Translations under genes and position numbers: made by a program
The notes under the pieces: generated by a model
The model's database searches: none
What the model was told of the DNA's origin: nothing
What the model saw: the letters and a program-made list of their open reading frames with translations, nothing else
Shown here: one piece after another, positions 20,800 to 29,351 of the stretch
How positions within the stretch are numbered: the first letter of the stretch is position 1
How the letters are laid out: each line of letters begins with the position of its first letter
Assembly (NCBI GenBank): GCA_016464825.1
Contig: JAEKNQ010000023.1
Location: 1 to 47,425 of the forward strand
DNA: 47,425 nucleotides
Origin: Candidatus Dormiibacter inghamiae
GTDB lineage: Bacteria > Chloroflexota > Dormibacteria > Dormibacterales > Dormibacteraceae
Reading direction: 5' to 3'

Positions 20800-22049
20800 C
20801 CGACGACCTGAGCGCGGTGGTCCGCCAGCACTGGTGGACCACAGTCGCTTCCGTCACGCGTTTTGTCGGAGACCTGGAGGCCGCCGAGGAGGCTGTACAA
20901 GAAGCTTGCCTCGCGGCTCTTCAGCAGTGGCGGCAGGCAGGAGTGCCGGAGCACCCTGAGCGGTGGCTGGTGACTGTGGCCAGAAGGAAGGCGCTCGACG
21001 CCCACCGGCGCGAAGCCAAACGAGCTGAGAAGGAGGCGGCTGCCGTGCGCGACGAGGCTGGCTTATCGACCGAATGGCCGGTGGGCGAGGTGGTCGATGA
21101 CCAACTGGCGCTGATCTTCATGTGCTGCCATCCGGCTCTCGACCCAGCCTCCCAGATCGCGCTGACGCTGAGAGCTGTCTGCGGCCTGACCACATCCGAG
21201 ATCGCCAGCGCTTTTTTGACGCCTGAGGCCACTGTGGCGCAGCGCTTGGTAAGGGCCAAGCGGAAGATCCGAGAGGCGGTCATCCCCTTCCGGAGGCCTG
21301 ACGGCGACGGACTCGCCGGCAGGCTCCCAGCCGTTCTGCGGATCGTTTATCTCGTCTTCACGGAGGGGCACCGATCTAACGCGAGCGAGGCGGGGACGCG
21401 CCCTGAGCTGTGCTGGGAAGCCAACCACCTGGCGACCTCGCTCTCCACCATGATGCCCGGTGAGCCCGAGGTCAGGGGCCTCTTGGCCCTCTTGCTGTTT
21501 GTAGATGCGCGGCGGGCGGGACGGTTCGATGCCGAGGGCCGGCTGGTTCTCCTCGATCAGCAGGATCGCTCTCTCTGGGACGCCGCCAAGATCGCCGAGG
21601 GCGAGGCTCATCTCGCCTCAGCGTTGCGCCTCGGCCGCCCGGGGCCTTACCAGATCCAGGCGGCCATCGCGGCTCTCCATTCCACCGCCCGCACCGCCGC
21701 GGCGACTGACTGGGCGGAGGTCGCGGCCCTCTACGCAGAGCTCGTGCGCTGGGAGCCGACAGCCGTGGTCGAGGCCAACCGCGCTGTTGCTGTTGCGATG
21801 GCACACGGGCCCAGCGCCGGACTCACAATCCTCGACCGCCTCACGGATGATCCCCGGCTGGAAGCGTGGCCGCCCTTTCACATCGCGAGGGCGGATCTCT
21901 TCTCTCGGCTCGGCCTGATCGAGCGCGCCACCGAAGCCTATGAGACGGCGCTCTCCCTGTCGCCGCCGGTCCCCGAGCGAACGTTCATCAACCGCCGGCT
22001 CCGAGAGCTGGCCGGGGGAGGGTTCGGCCCCAATTCGGAGAACCGCTGA
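20796..22049 (+). CDS. ECF42-type sigma factor with C-terminal TPR-like domain
   Basis: A 417-residue sigma factor. Sigma region 2 (AAEEAVQEACLAALQQW, WLVTVARRKALDAHRREAKR) and region 4 (LTTSEIASAFLTPEATVAQR, LVRAKRKIREA) are at the N-terminus. A long C-terminal helical domain follows (SALRLGRPGPYQIQAAIAAL, AALYAELVRWEPTAVVEANR, VPERTFINRRLRELAGG), typical of DGPF-linked ECF42 factors, where the extension is needed for activity and no membrane anti-sigma is encoded. It starts at TTG 20796 and is translationally coupled to the DGPF gene. The signal is unknown. Confidence 0.93.
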   Translation: MTDDLSAVVRQHWWTTVASVTRFVGDLEAAEEAVQEACLAALQQWRQAGVPEHPERWLVTVARRKALDAHRREAKRAEKEAAAVRDEAGLSTEWPVGEVVDDQLALIFMCCHPALDPASQIALTLRAVCGLTTSEIASAFLTPEATVAQRLVRAKRKIREAVIPFRRPDGDGLAGRLPAVLRIVYLVFTEGHRSNASEAGTRPELCWEANHLATSLSTMMPGEPEVRGLLALLLFVDARRAGRFDAEGRLVLLDQQDRSLWDAAKIAEGEAHLASALRLGRPGPYQIQAAIAALHSTARTAAATDWAEVAALYAELVRWEPTAVVEANRAVAVAMAHGPSAGLTILDRLTDDPRLEAWPPFHIARADLFSRLGLIERATEAYETALSLSPPVPERTFINRRLRELAGGGFGPNSENR

Positions 22050-22089
22050 AGCCAACCTCGAGTTGAGCCTTCCGCATTAGATTGCAGAG

Positions 22090-22599
22090 ATGCCTCAGCC
22101 ATCCGACAGCGCTGAGCGGCAGTTGAACTTCGGCTACGGCGCCAACCTGGATGCCAGTGTCTACAGTCGCTGTCCTGACGCCATCGACATGGGCAACGCG
22201 ATCCTGCCCGACCACCGCTGGCTCGCCACGGCCGCCGGGGTCGCCACTGTAGTGCCGCAGCCGGGCAGTCTCGTCCACGGCGTGCTGTTGTCACTCAGCG
22301 CTCGAGATCAGGACAGTCTTGACCGGTTTGAGGCCCTCGACCTGGGCTTCTACCGGCGTGAGAGGCACGAGCTCATCACAGCCGCGGGCGGGCGGGTTCG
22401 AGGCTGGGTCTACTTCGCCAACCAACCCGAGCCCGGCCAGCCCATCCCGCATTACCTGACGGCTGTCGTCGAGGCCGCCCGCCAGCGCGGTCTTCCCGCT
22501 GATTACATAGCGGAGCTCGAGGCTTGGGGCCGCCTCAACACTGGCAGCGTGGCCAGCCCGCGTCCCCACTGGGAGGAGATCTTCGGCGCCCGTCCCTAG
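22090..22599 (+). CDS. Gamma-glutamylcyclotransferase-like protein
   Basis: A 169-residue protein with LNFGYGANLDASVYSRCPDA at the N-terminus, the YGSNL-type substrate-binding motif of the AIG2/GGCT fold. GVLLSLSARDQDSLDRFEAL and FYRRERHELITAAGGRVRGW carry the conserved Glu and strand pattern seen in gamma-glutamylcyclotransferases and related amine cyclotransferases. The donor substrate is not defined. It follows the ECF42 sigma gene by 40 nt and is convergent with the LLM oxidoreductase. Confidence 0.85.
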   Translation: MPQPSDSAERQLNFGYGANLDASVYSRCPDAIDMGNAILPDHRWLATAAGVATVVPQPGSLVHGVLLSLSARDQDSLDRFEALDLGFYRRERHELITAAGGRVRGWVYFANQPEPGQPIPHYLTAVVEAARQRGLPADYIAELEAWGRLNTGSVASPRPHWEEIFGARP

Positions 22600-22614
22600 C
22601 CGACCGCAGTTTGG

Positions 22615-23544
22615 CTAGCTGCCGGCCAGCCGCTCCACGACCGGCGCCATCGCTTCGCGGTACGGCTCGTGCACCGAGAAGTACGAGACCCCGAAGCGCT
22701 CGCGCAGCGCCTGGAGCTGCTCCACCACAAGCTCCAGAGTCCCGATCAGCAGGTGAGGTGAGGCGAGGATCTGATCTGCGGGGAGCTCGAACTGTGGCAC
22801 CAGCTCATCGGCCTTCGCCCGTTGAGCGTCAGTGATCCAGACGCCTTGCAGCAGCAGGTTGAGCTCTAGCTCGCTCAGCCGCTCACCGGCGGCCTGGCCC
22901 ACCCAGCCCACCTGCTCGGCGAGGGCTGCCTCCGAGAGGCTGCTCATATCAGCCCTGCCCTCGACGAATCGAGGCGCGATCGCGACGATGTCGGCCTCGC
23001 GAGCGGCGATCGACAGCAGCCGACGACCGCCGCCACCGACTCCGAGCGGCGGATGTGGGCGCTGCTTAGGCTTAGGCCAGCCCTCCTGGTCGCGCGTCGT
23101 GTAGTGCCGGCCGCTGAAGCTGACCGGTCCCTCCGACCACAGTCCCTTCAAAAGCTGGATTGCCTCCTTCAGGCGGCCGACTCGCAGCCCCGGCCGATCG
23201 AAGGGCAATCCGGCCGCCTCGTACTCCGGCCGGTGCCACCCGGCGCCAAGGCCGACCTCCAGCCTTCCCTCGCTGAGCAGGTCCAGCGTGGCGATCTCCT
23301 TCGCCAGCACCACTGGGTGACGGAAGTCGTTGTCGAGGACCAAGGTCGCCACCCTCAGACGCTCGGTGGCCCACGCCGCTGCGAGGAGGGCCGGCACTGG
23401 CGCCAGCTGCGTACCCAGGTGGTCCGGAATGTGGAGGACCGAATAGCCAAGGCCCTCGGTGCGGCGCGCCTTCTCTTCCCACTCGCCCCGACTGGCGGCG
23501 CTGGAGGCGCCGGCTCCGAAGCGGAAGCGGCGGCCGGAAGGCAT
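22615..23544 (-). CDS. LLM-class F420-dependent oxidoreductase
   Basis: A 309-residue TIM-barrel flavin/F420-dependent oxidoreductase. ATG 23544 gives the canonical start MPSGRRFRFGAGASSA. Family landmarks are LGYSVLHIPDHLGTQLAPVP, LRVATLVLDNDFRHPVVLAK, LDLLSEGRLEVGLGAGWHRP and RPHPPLGVGGGGRRLLSIAA. It resembles the MSMEG_2516-type subgroup known from F420-producing actinobacteria and Chloroflexi. The substrate is unknown. It is convergent with the cyclotransferase gene and divergent from the broken decarboxylase gene. Confidence 0.9.
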   Translation of the reverse strand: MPSGRRFRFGAGASSAASRGEWEEKARRTEGLGYSVLHIPDHLGTQLAPVPALLAAAWATERLRVATLVLDNDFRHPVVLAKEIATLDLLSEGRLEVGLGAGWHRPEYEAAGLPFDRPGLRVGRLKEAIQLLKGLWSEGPVSFSGRHYTTRDQEGWPKPKQRPHPPLGVGGGGRRLLSIAAREADIVAIAPRFVEGRADMSSLSEAALAEQVGWVGQAAGERLSELELNLLLQGVWITDAQRAKADELVPQFELPADQILASPHLLIGTLELVVEQLQALRERFGVSYFSVHEPYREAMAPVVERLAGS

Positions 23545-23685
23545 GGGTGCCAGACTAATCGAGAGGCCTGCTGCGCCGGCAAGGCTGTGCACCCTCTGTG
23601 GGTGTCACGGCTTTGCCCGGTGCAGTACTTTTCAGTCCACTTCAAGCTGACCACTGCTGGGTCGCAAACATCCGAAGGAGCCGTC

Positions 23686-24155
23686 ATGACAGATTCACCA
23701 TTCATCGACCAGCCCAACGAGCGTTTTCGGCGAGGCGCCCTGAGGCTGCGCGAGATCGACGGCGAGCAAGGCCTGGCGGTCGTCGACGCCCTCGCCGACA
23801 TCGCGCCCGACCTGGGCCGCTACGTGGTGGAGTTCGCCTTTGGCGACATTTATTCCCGCGAGGATCTGGACGATCGCCAGCGGCAGCTGGTCACGATCGG
23901 GGCGCTCACCGCGCTCGGCGGAGCTGAGCCGCAGCTGGTTGTCCACATCAACGCGGCCTCAATGTGGGGCTCTCTCCCCACGAGATAGTCGGCGCGATCA
24001 CGCACACAGCACCGTTTACCGGCTTTCCGCGAACCTTGAACGCGATCTTGACCGCCCGAACGGTGTTCGAGAATCGTGGCGTTCTACCTCTGCTGCGGCT
24101 GCCGCAGCAGCAGGTGACCGCCGACGGCCAGGCGGAAGCGGCACCTCTGGAGTGA
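23686..24155 (+). pseudogene. Carboxymuconolactone decarboxylase-family protein with a frameshift
   Basis: ATG 23686 has AAGGAG about 7 nt upstream. The first frame (REIDGEQGLAVVDALADIAP, YVVEFAFGDIYSREDLDDRQ, RQLVTIGALTALGGAEPQLV) is a normal CMD/AhpD-like fold start, but it ends at 23988 after the off-pattern SMWGSLPTR. The expected continuation, NVGLSPHEIVGAITHTAPFT and GFPRTLNAILTARTVFENRG, is in the next frame to the stop at 24155. Restoring one C in GCGGCCTC near 23957 rejoins both into 156 residues. The family cysteine CxxC motif of AhpD is absent. It may be inactive or carry a C-run sequencing error. Confidence 0.85.
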
Positions 24156-24280
24156 GCTGCTGGTCGGGTCGGAACCTTCTCGCCGACCGGCATGGCCCGA
24201 ACGGCGGTTTGACGCGGACCCCGCGCGGCGGTTACGTTAGTGAAACTCCGAAAGCCGCCAGGTTGACGATGTAGGTCCGC

Positions 24281-25870
24281 ATGAACTCGGGGAGGGATCA
24301 ACGGAATGATCGAACGAACGGCAACGACCAGAGTGGAGCCGGCCCCGCCGATCCGACGGCCGTGAGCTCGTACGCAGGCTCCCCCGCCGGTACCGGCGCG
24401 GCACCCGTTCGCAGCCTCGTTCCAGCTCGAATGGATAGGCTGCCCTGGACCAGCTTCCATTGGCGGGTCATCACCGGTCTGGGCGTCTCCTGGATCCTGG
24501 ACGGCCTGGAGATCCAGATCGTCTCCACTGTTGGGTCAGTCCTCACCGACAAGGGCACGCTGCACCTGACCGCCGGCGACGTCGGCCTGCTTGGCTCCGT
24601 CTACCTGCTGGGCGAGGTCATCGGCGCGCTCGTCTTCGGCCGGATCACAGACAACATCGGCCGCAAGAAGATGTTCATCACCTGCCTGTTGATCTACTTG
24701 GTCGCCAGCGGTCTGGGCGGATTCTCGTTCAACCTCTGGTCGCTGTTGCTCTGCCGCTTTGTTGCGGGGACGGGCATCGGCGGCGAGTACACGGCCATCA
24801 ACTCGGCCATCGATGAGCTCATCCCCTCGCACTACCGGGGTCGGGTCGACATCGCAGTCAACGGCACCTACTGGGCGGGCGCGATGATCGGGGCGGCCGC
24901 TTCCATCTTCCTCCTCAATCCCGCCATCTTCGGCATCAACGTCGGCTGGCGCATCGGCTTCCTCATCGGTCCGTTCCTGGGCCTATTCGTGATCTACCTC
25001 CGGCGCGCGCTCCCGGAGAGCCCGCGTTGGCTCATGACCCACGGCCGCGAGCAGGAGGCCGAGGAAACTGTGGACGGCATCGAAGCTTGGGTGGAGCGAG
25101 ACGGCGTTCACCTGGAGCCGGTGCCTGACAGCAAGGCTCTGGAGGTCAGCGCCCGCGGCTCCATCTCCTACATCGAGATTGCCAAGACGATGCTCCGCGA
25201 CTATCCGGGACGTTCGTTCCTGGGCTTTTCGATGATGGTGACCCAAGCGTTCTTGTACAACGCCATCTTTTTCACACTGGGTCTGGTACTGGGCAAGGTC
25301 TACAAAGTCCCTTCGGATCAGATCGGCTTCTACATCTTCCCCTTCGCGCTCGGCAACCTGCTGGGACCGCTGATTCTGGGGCCCCTCTTCGACACTGTAG
25401 GACGGCGCAAGATGATCCTCGGCACCTACGGCGGCTCCGGCGTGCTGCTGGCCATCGATGCCCTGTTCTTTCACGCAGGCCTTCTCAACCCAATCACCCA
25501 GACAATCTTCTGGTGCCTGATCTTCTTCTTCGCTTCCGCCGGTGCCTCCTCCGCCTACCTGACGGTGAGCGAGATCTTCCCGCTGGAGCTGCGGGCGCAG
25601 GCGATCTCCTTCTTCTTCGCCGCCTCCCAGGGCGCCGGCGGCGTGGCGGCTCCGTTCATCTTCGGCGCGCTCGTCGGCCTGGCGACTGCCAACGGCGGAC
25701 TGAACCGGCTACCCCTGACCATCGGCTACCTCTTTGGGGCTGCTGTCATGATCGCCGGCGGCTTGATCGCCTGGTTCTTCGGGGTCAACGCCGAGCGCCA
25801 ATCCCTGGAGGACATCGCCTCCCCACTCTCAGCAGTCAACCGCCCTTCCCCGGGCCCCGCTGCCGTTTAG
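24281..25870 (+). CDS. MFS transporter, sugar/organic-acid porter type
   Basis: A 529-residue major facilitator protein with 12 predicted helices and a roughly 50-residue hydrophilic N-terminus. Motif A-like GRITDNIGRKKMF lies between helices 2 and 3; RRALPESPRWLM follows helix 6, a sugar-porter signature; DTVGRRKMILGTYG repeats motif A in the second half. FVAGTGIGGEYTAINSAIDE lies in helices 4-5. The substrate is not predictable. A strong hairpin follows 14 nt after the stop. Confidence 0.9.
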   Translation: MNSGRDQRNDRTNGNDQSGAGPADPTAVSSYAGSPAGTGAAPVRSLVPARMDRLPWTSFHWRVITGLGVSWILDGLEIQIVSTVGSVLTDKGTLHLTAGDVGLLGSVYLLGEVIGALVFGRITDNIGRKKMFITCLLIYLVASGLGGFSFNLWSLLLCRFVAGTGIGGEYTAINSAIDELIPSHYRGRVDIAVNGTYWAGAMIGAAASIFLLNPAIFGINVGWRIGFLIGPFLGLFVIYLRRALPESPRWLMTHGREQEAEETVDGIEAWVERDGVHLEPVPDSKALEVSARGSISYIEIAKTMLRDYPGRSFLGFSMMVTQAFLYNAIFFTLGLVLGKVYKVPSDQIGFYIFPFALGNLLGPLILGPLFDTVGRRKMILGTYGGSGVLLAIDALFFHAGLLNPITQTIFWCLIFFFASAGASSAYLTVSEIFPLELRAQAISFFFAASQGAGGVAAPFIFGALVGLATANGGLNRLPLTIGYLFGAAVMIAGGLIAWFFGVNAERQSLEDIASPLSAVNRPSPGPAAV

Positions 25871-25884
25871 TCAAGCCAAACTCT

Positions 25885-25909
25885 GGGCGGCCGGCACAAC
25901 CGGCCGCCC
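25885..25909 (+). terminator. Hairpin terminator after the MFS gene
   Basis: A perfect 10-bp GC stem (25885-25894 with 25900-25909) and a 5-nt loop CACAA, starting 14 nt past the MFS stop. There is no long T tract, so rho-independent activity is likely but unproven. Confidence 0.6.
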
Positions 25910-25945
25910 ACGTTCCGGCCGGAAGCGAGTACCAGCCAGGTCAGG

Positions 25946-26567
25946 TTAGGTCCGGACGAGCCGCAGGAGCCAGGCCTGCCGCCCCTTGCCCGCACCCAAC
26001 CGCTTCGCCCACGAGGACCTCGTGTCAGCGATATCCTGCTGGCTCGCCGGGCGCCCCCAGCGCCAGCCCGTGCGCCGCTTAGCGAGTTGCTAGCCTGCCC
26101 TCCAGCGACCGGTCCAGCAGCGGCAGGCCCAAGGCTCGCTCCCGTTCAGTGATCGAGAGCACGGCCTTCACGTGGCTGCCTGGCCGTGTGATCCGAGCCA
26201 GACCCGCCGGGACCCCGCCGATCTCATCGACCTTGAGCACGCCGGCAAGCAGCGATCCCCAGGGAAAGTGGATCGTCACCACTTCGGCGAGACCGTCGAG
26301 CTCGGACGGCAGCTCCTCGGCGCGGGCCCCGACCAAGAGCAGATTGGCGAGCTTCTGACGCCGACTGCGGCGTGAGGCATCAGCCATCGCCTGCGGGTGG
26401 GCGTCAATGGCCACGGAGAGGGTGTCCGGACGGCTGACAGCTGTCGCTACGGCGAAGCGACCGTCACCGGCACCGAGGTCCACGACGAGCCGCTGGTAGC
26501 GACTCGCCAGGGATCAGAACTAGCCGGGATCGAGCCCTGTGAGCTTGTGTCCGCTGAGCACGCGCAT
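25946..26567 (-). pseudogene. KamB/NpmA-like 16S rRNA (adenine-1408) methyltransferase, decayed
   Basis: From ATG 26567 the frame reads MRVLSGHKLTGLDPG, then TAG, F, TGA, then SLASRYQRLVVDLGAGDGR, all in the same frame. The consensus expects Glu and Arg or a similar residue at the stops. Conserved blocks follow: AIDAHPQAMADASRRSRRQK and VVTIHFPWGSLLAGVL (the PWGSLL motif of this family). Then TAA (26087-26089) occurs where Tyr is expected in RYAAHGLALG. After a further frameshift the typical C-terminus SSWAKRLGAGKGRQAWLLRL ends at TAA 25946. The family methylates N1 of A1408 and confers kanamycin/apramycin resistance or occurs as untested homologues. Three in-frame stops make this a clear pseudogene. 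Confidence 0.8.
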
Positions 26568-26651
26568 AGCCAAATACTAATCGCCAACCCGACTGGCCGC
26601 ACCCGACTTCCGGTACAAGATCTCCCGTTCACACAGCCAGGCCAAGCTTGG

Positions 26652-27091
26652 TCAGGTGCACCCCAGCCGTTCAGCCAGGCGGTCGAGGCCCGCTTTGACC
26701 AGCTGCCCGTATTCGTCAGCCGAGCAGCTGCCCGTATCCGTCAGCCGAGGGTCCTGGCGGCAGCCCCGGCCGAGCCGGAGGTGGTGGCGGGCGCGATCTG
26801 GATCACCGAGCTTCCGATAGCACTCGCCGAGATTGAGGTGCAGTGACGGGTAGAGACCGCTCACTGAGCTCCTCACCCCGGCTTGGGCTGCCCATGCCTC
26901 GGTGATGAGCTCGGCCGCGGCCAGCGCTCGCAAGTTCCAGATCAGCTCTTCGTGGACGTTGTCTTGGACATCGGCCATCGCGTGTGCGATCGCGCAGCGG
27001 TGGAGAGAGGGTCACCGTCCTCACCGCCGATTTCGCTCCAGAGCTGGGCGAAGAGCCAGCGTGCAGCTTTTCGTTCACCACCCTGGCTCAT
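26652..27091 (-). pseudogene. TPR-like small protein with a 2-bp frameshift
   Basis: From ATG 27091 the frame reads MSQGGERKAARWLFAQLWSE and IGGEDGDP, then shifts. The following frame gives LHRCAIAHAMADVQDNVHEE, then LIWNLRALAAAELITEAWAA, SGLYPSLHLNLGECYRKLGD and a C-terminus ending AGLDRLAERLGCT. Removing one CT from the CT-repeat at 27003-27010 (plus strand GAGAGAG) joins them as DPLHRCAIAH in 145 residues. The helical layout and YPSLHLNLGECYRKLGDPDRA resemble a tetratricopeptide unit; the function is unknown. It lies next to the kamB-like pseudogene. Confidence 0.7.
26700..26749. repeat. 25-bp tandem duplication
   Basis: Two adjacent 25-bp copies (26700-26724 and 26725-26749) differ at a single position. 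They fall within the C-terminal part of the TPR-like pseudogene and add a frame-shifting 25 bp, so other indels nearby must compensate. The near identity implies a recent duplication. Confidence 0.9.
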
Positions 27092-27209
27092 TCGATGGCG
27101 TCACCGATCTGGGTCTGGGTGGGCTTGCGCCACGAAGACCACAGCGCCGACGACGTTTTCGGTTGACCGCCCGCCCGACATGCAGCCCTGGCCGTGATCG
27201 CTGGTCCGA

Positions 27210-28553
27210 TCAGTCCAGCCGCTCGCCCAGGCGGCCCACCAGAGCCTCGATGGAGACGCGCTCCTGTTCCATGGAGTCGCGTTCGCGGATGGTGACAGCG
27301 TGGTCCTCCAGGCTCTCGAAGTCGACAGTCACGCAGTAGGGCGTGCCGATCTCGTCCTGCCGCCGGTAGCGCCGCCCGATGTTGCCGCCGGTCTGGTCAT
27401 ACTCAACGCGGAAGCGCCGGCGCAAGACTGACTGCACTTCGCGAGCGCAGCCGATCAGCGTCACCTTCTTGGAGAGCGGCAGCACAGCCACCTGAACCGG
27501 TGCCACATTAGGATGCAGGCCCAGCACCACCCGCGTCTCCCCCCTCACCGACTCCTCCCGGTAGGCGTCGACCAGGGCGGTGACCATGATGCGATCCACC
27601 CCAGCTGCAGGCTCGATTACATAGGGCAGGAAACGGTCACCAGACTCGGCGTCCAGATAGCTCAGATCCTGGCCTGACTGCTTCTGATGCGCGCCGAGAT
27701 CGAAGTCCGTCCGGTTCGCCACGCCCTCCAGCTCGCCCCAGCCGAAGGGAAAGTCGTACTCGATGTCGCTGGTCGCCTTGGAATAGTGGCTGAGCTCCTC
27801 CTTCTCATGCGGACGCAGCCGCAGTCGCTCAGGCCTGATACCCAACACTTCCACGTACCAGCGATACCGCTCCGCCAGCCAGTGCCGATGCCACTCCTCA
27901 TCGCTGCCCGGCCGGCAGAAGAACTCCATCTCCATCTGCTCGAACTCACGCAGCCGGAAGATGAAGTTGCCGGGGGAGATCTCGTTGCGGAAGGCCCGGC
28001 CCTGCTGGGCGATGCCGAAGGGCACCTTCACCCGCATGGAGTTGAGCACGTTCTTGAAGTCCACAAACATGCCTTGGGCCGTCTCCGGCCTGAGGTAGAC
28101 GACGTTCGCGTCCTCCTCCACCGGACCTATGAAAGTCTTGAACATCAGGTTGAACTGACGCGCCGGCGACAGCCGTCCGCCGCACTCTGGGCAGCGCGTC
28201 CTGTCCTCCAGGTGGTCCTCGCGCCAGCGCTTCTTGCACTCACCCAGGCAGTCGGCCATCGGATCTGTGAAGTTGGCGAGATGGCCCGACGCCCGCCAGA
28301 CCTCAGGGTTCATGAGAATCGAGGCCTCCAGCCCCACCACGTCATCGCGCAGCTCCACCACATGCCGCCACCAGAGGTTGCGGATGTTGCGGCGCATCGC
28401 CACCCCATACGGTCCGTAGTCGTAGACGGCGTTCAAGCCGCCGTAGATCTCGCTGGACTGATAGACGAAGCCGCGCCGCTTCGAGAGAGCCACCACGCGC
28501 TCCATCAGCTGGTCGCGCGGGATCTCGATCTGGCTCGGCGCCTGGCTTTCCAT
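27210..28553 (-). CDS. glyS: Glycyl-tRNA synthetase, single-chain homodimer type
   Basis: A 447-residue class II aminoacyl-tRNA synthetase charging tRNA-Gly. ATG 28553 gives MESQAPSQIEIPRDQLMERV; the longer GTG/TTG extension is not needed. Motif 1 (YGPYGVAMRRNIRNLWW), the inserted zinc-binding-like segment (CLGECKKRW ... CPECGG), motif 2 (GRAFRNEISPGNFIFRLREF) and motif 3 (PAAGVDRIMVTALVDA) are all present, followed by an anticodon-binding domain (VAVLPLSKK to the end). This is the alpha2 type found in Gram-positives, Chloroflexi, archaea and eukaryotes rather than the alpha2beta2 type. It is the last gene of the glmU-prs-corC-recO-glyS block. Confidence 0.96.
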   Translation of the reverse strand: MESQAPSQIEIPRDQLMERVVALSKRRGFVYQSSEIYGGLNAVYDYGPYGVAMRRNIRNLWWRHVVELRDDVVGLEASILMNPEVWRASGHLANFTDPMADCLGECKKRWREDHLEDRTRCPECGGRLSPARQFNLMFKTFIGPVEEDANVVYLRPETAQGMFVDFKNVLNSMRVKVPFGIAQQGRAFRNEISPGNFIFRLREFEQMEMEFFCRPGSDEEWHRHWLAERYRWYVEVLGIRPERLRLRPHEKEELSHYSKATSDIEYDFPFGWGELEGVANRTDFDLGAHQKQSGQDLSYLDAESGDRFLPYVIEPAAGVDRIMVTALVDAYREESVRGETRVVLGLHPNVAPVQVAVLPLSKKVTLIGCAREVQSVLRRRFRVEYDQTGGNIGRRYRRQDEIGTPYCVTVDFESLEDHAVTIRERDSMEQERVSIEALVGRLGERLD

Positions 28554-28594
28554 CACGGTCTGAGTGACTCTACCGAGACAGATCTTTGGAGCTG

Positions 28595-29338
28595 TCAAGC
28601 GGGAAGCCGCATCTGGCGCAGGAACCGCAGCGACCGCAGCTGGCGGTCCAGATGGTGCTCCAGCTGGGTCGAAAGCACCCGATCCACCTCCGTCAGCAAA
28701 CCGTTCGCCAACCTGAGCCGCCGATACAGCGCGACGTCGCCGGCGGCCAGCAACCGCAGGACCTTGAGCGCCGCCACGGAGGTGAGCGGCAGCCCTGAGG
28801 TCTGGCAGCGATCGCAGAGAAAGGCACCCGCCTCTGGCGCGAAAGCGGCGGCCGCTTCGGGCAACGGCCTACCGCAGGAGCCGCAGACGTCCAGCCGGGG
28901 AGAGTAGCCGAGAAGGTCCAGGGCGACGGTCAGGAACCACGCAGTCGCCCGGCGCGGGTCCTCCTCATCGGCGATCTCGGCCAGAGCTGCCGCCGTCAAA
29001 TTGAATACACCCTCCAGCGGATGGCGGTCCTCCGAAACGCGATCGGCCAGCTCCGCAACCAGGGCGGCGTGGGCGGTCCGCTCCACCTCCGCCGGTATGC
29101 GCCTCAAGTCCAAGCGAACAACCTGGGTGATGATGTCGAGGCTGCGACCTCGGGCGAGCTGGACGTCGATCCGGCTGAAGAGCTCCAGTGCGCCGGCCAG
29201 TCGTGAGGTGGGTTGCCGCACGCCCTTGGCGATGGCGCCCACCTTGCCGTGCTCCTTGGTGAGCAGCGTGTAGATCCGATCCTGCTCCTTGAAGTCGAGT
29301 TTGCGGAGCACTATCGCTTCATCGCGGTAGGTGCTCAA
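28595..29338 (-). CDS. recO: DNA repair protein RecO
   Basis: A 247-residue RecFOR-pathway mediator that helps load RecA onto SSB-coated single strands. The TTG at 29338 gives the canonical start STYRDEAIVLRKLDFKEQDR after 13 nt of spacing from the corC stop; longer frames would overlap corC with low-quality sequence. An N-terminal OB fold is followed by a C-terminal helical region with a Cys4 zinc site (CGSCGRPLPEA ... CDRCQ). Only 41 nt separate it from glyS, consistent with one transcript. Confidence 0.93.
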   Translation of the reverse strand: MSTYRDEAIVLRKLDFKEQDRIYTLLTKEHGKVGAIAKGVRQPTSRLAGALELFSRIDVQLARGRSLDIITQVVRLDLRRIPAEVERTAHAALVAELADRVSEDRHPLEGVFNLTAAALAEIADEEDPRRATAWFLTVALDLLGYSPRLDVCGSCGRPLPEAAAAFAPEAGAFLCDRCQTSGLPLTSVAALKVLRLLAAGDVALYRRLRLANGLLTEVDRVLSTQLEHHLDRQLRSLRFLRQMRLPA

Positions 29339-29351
29339 GCTGGCGCCGTCG

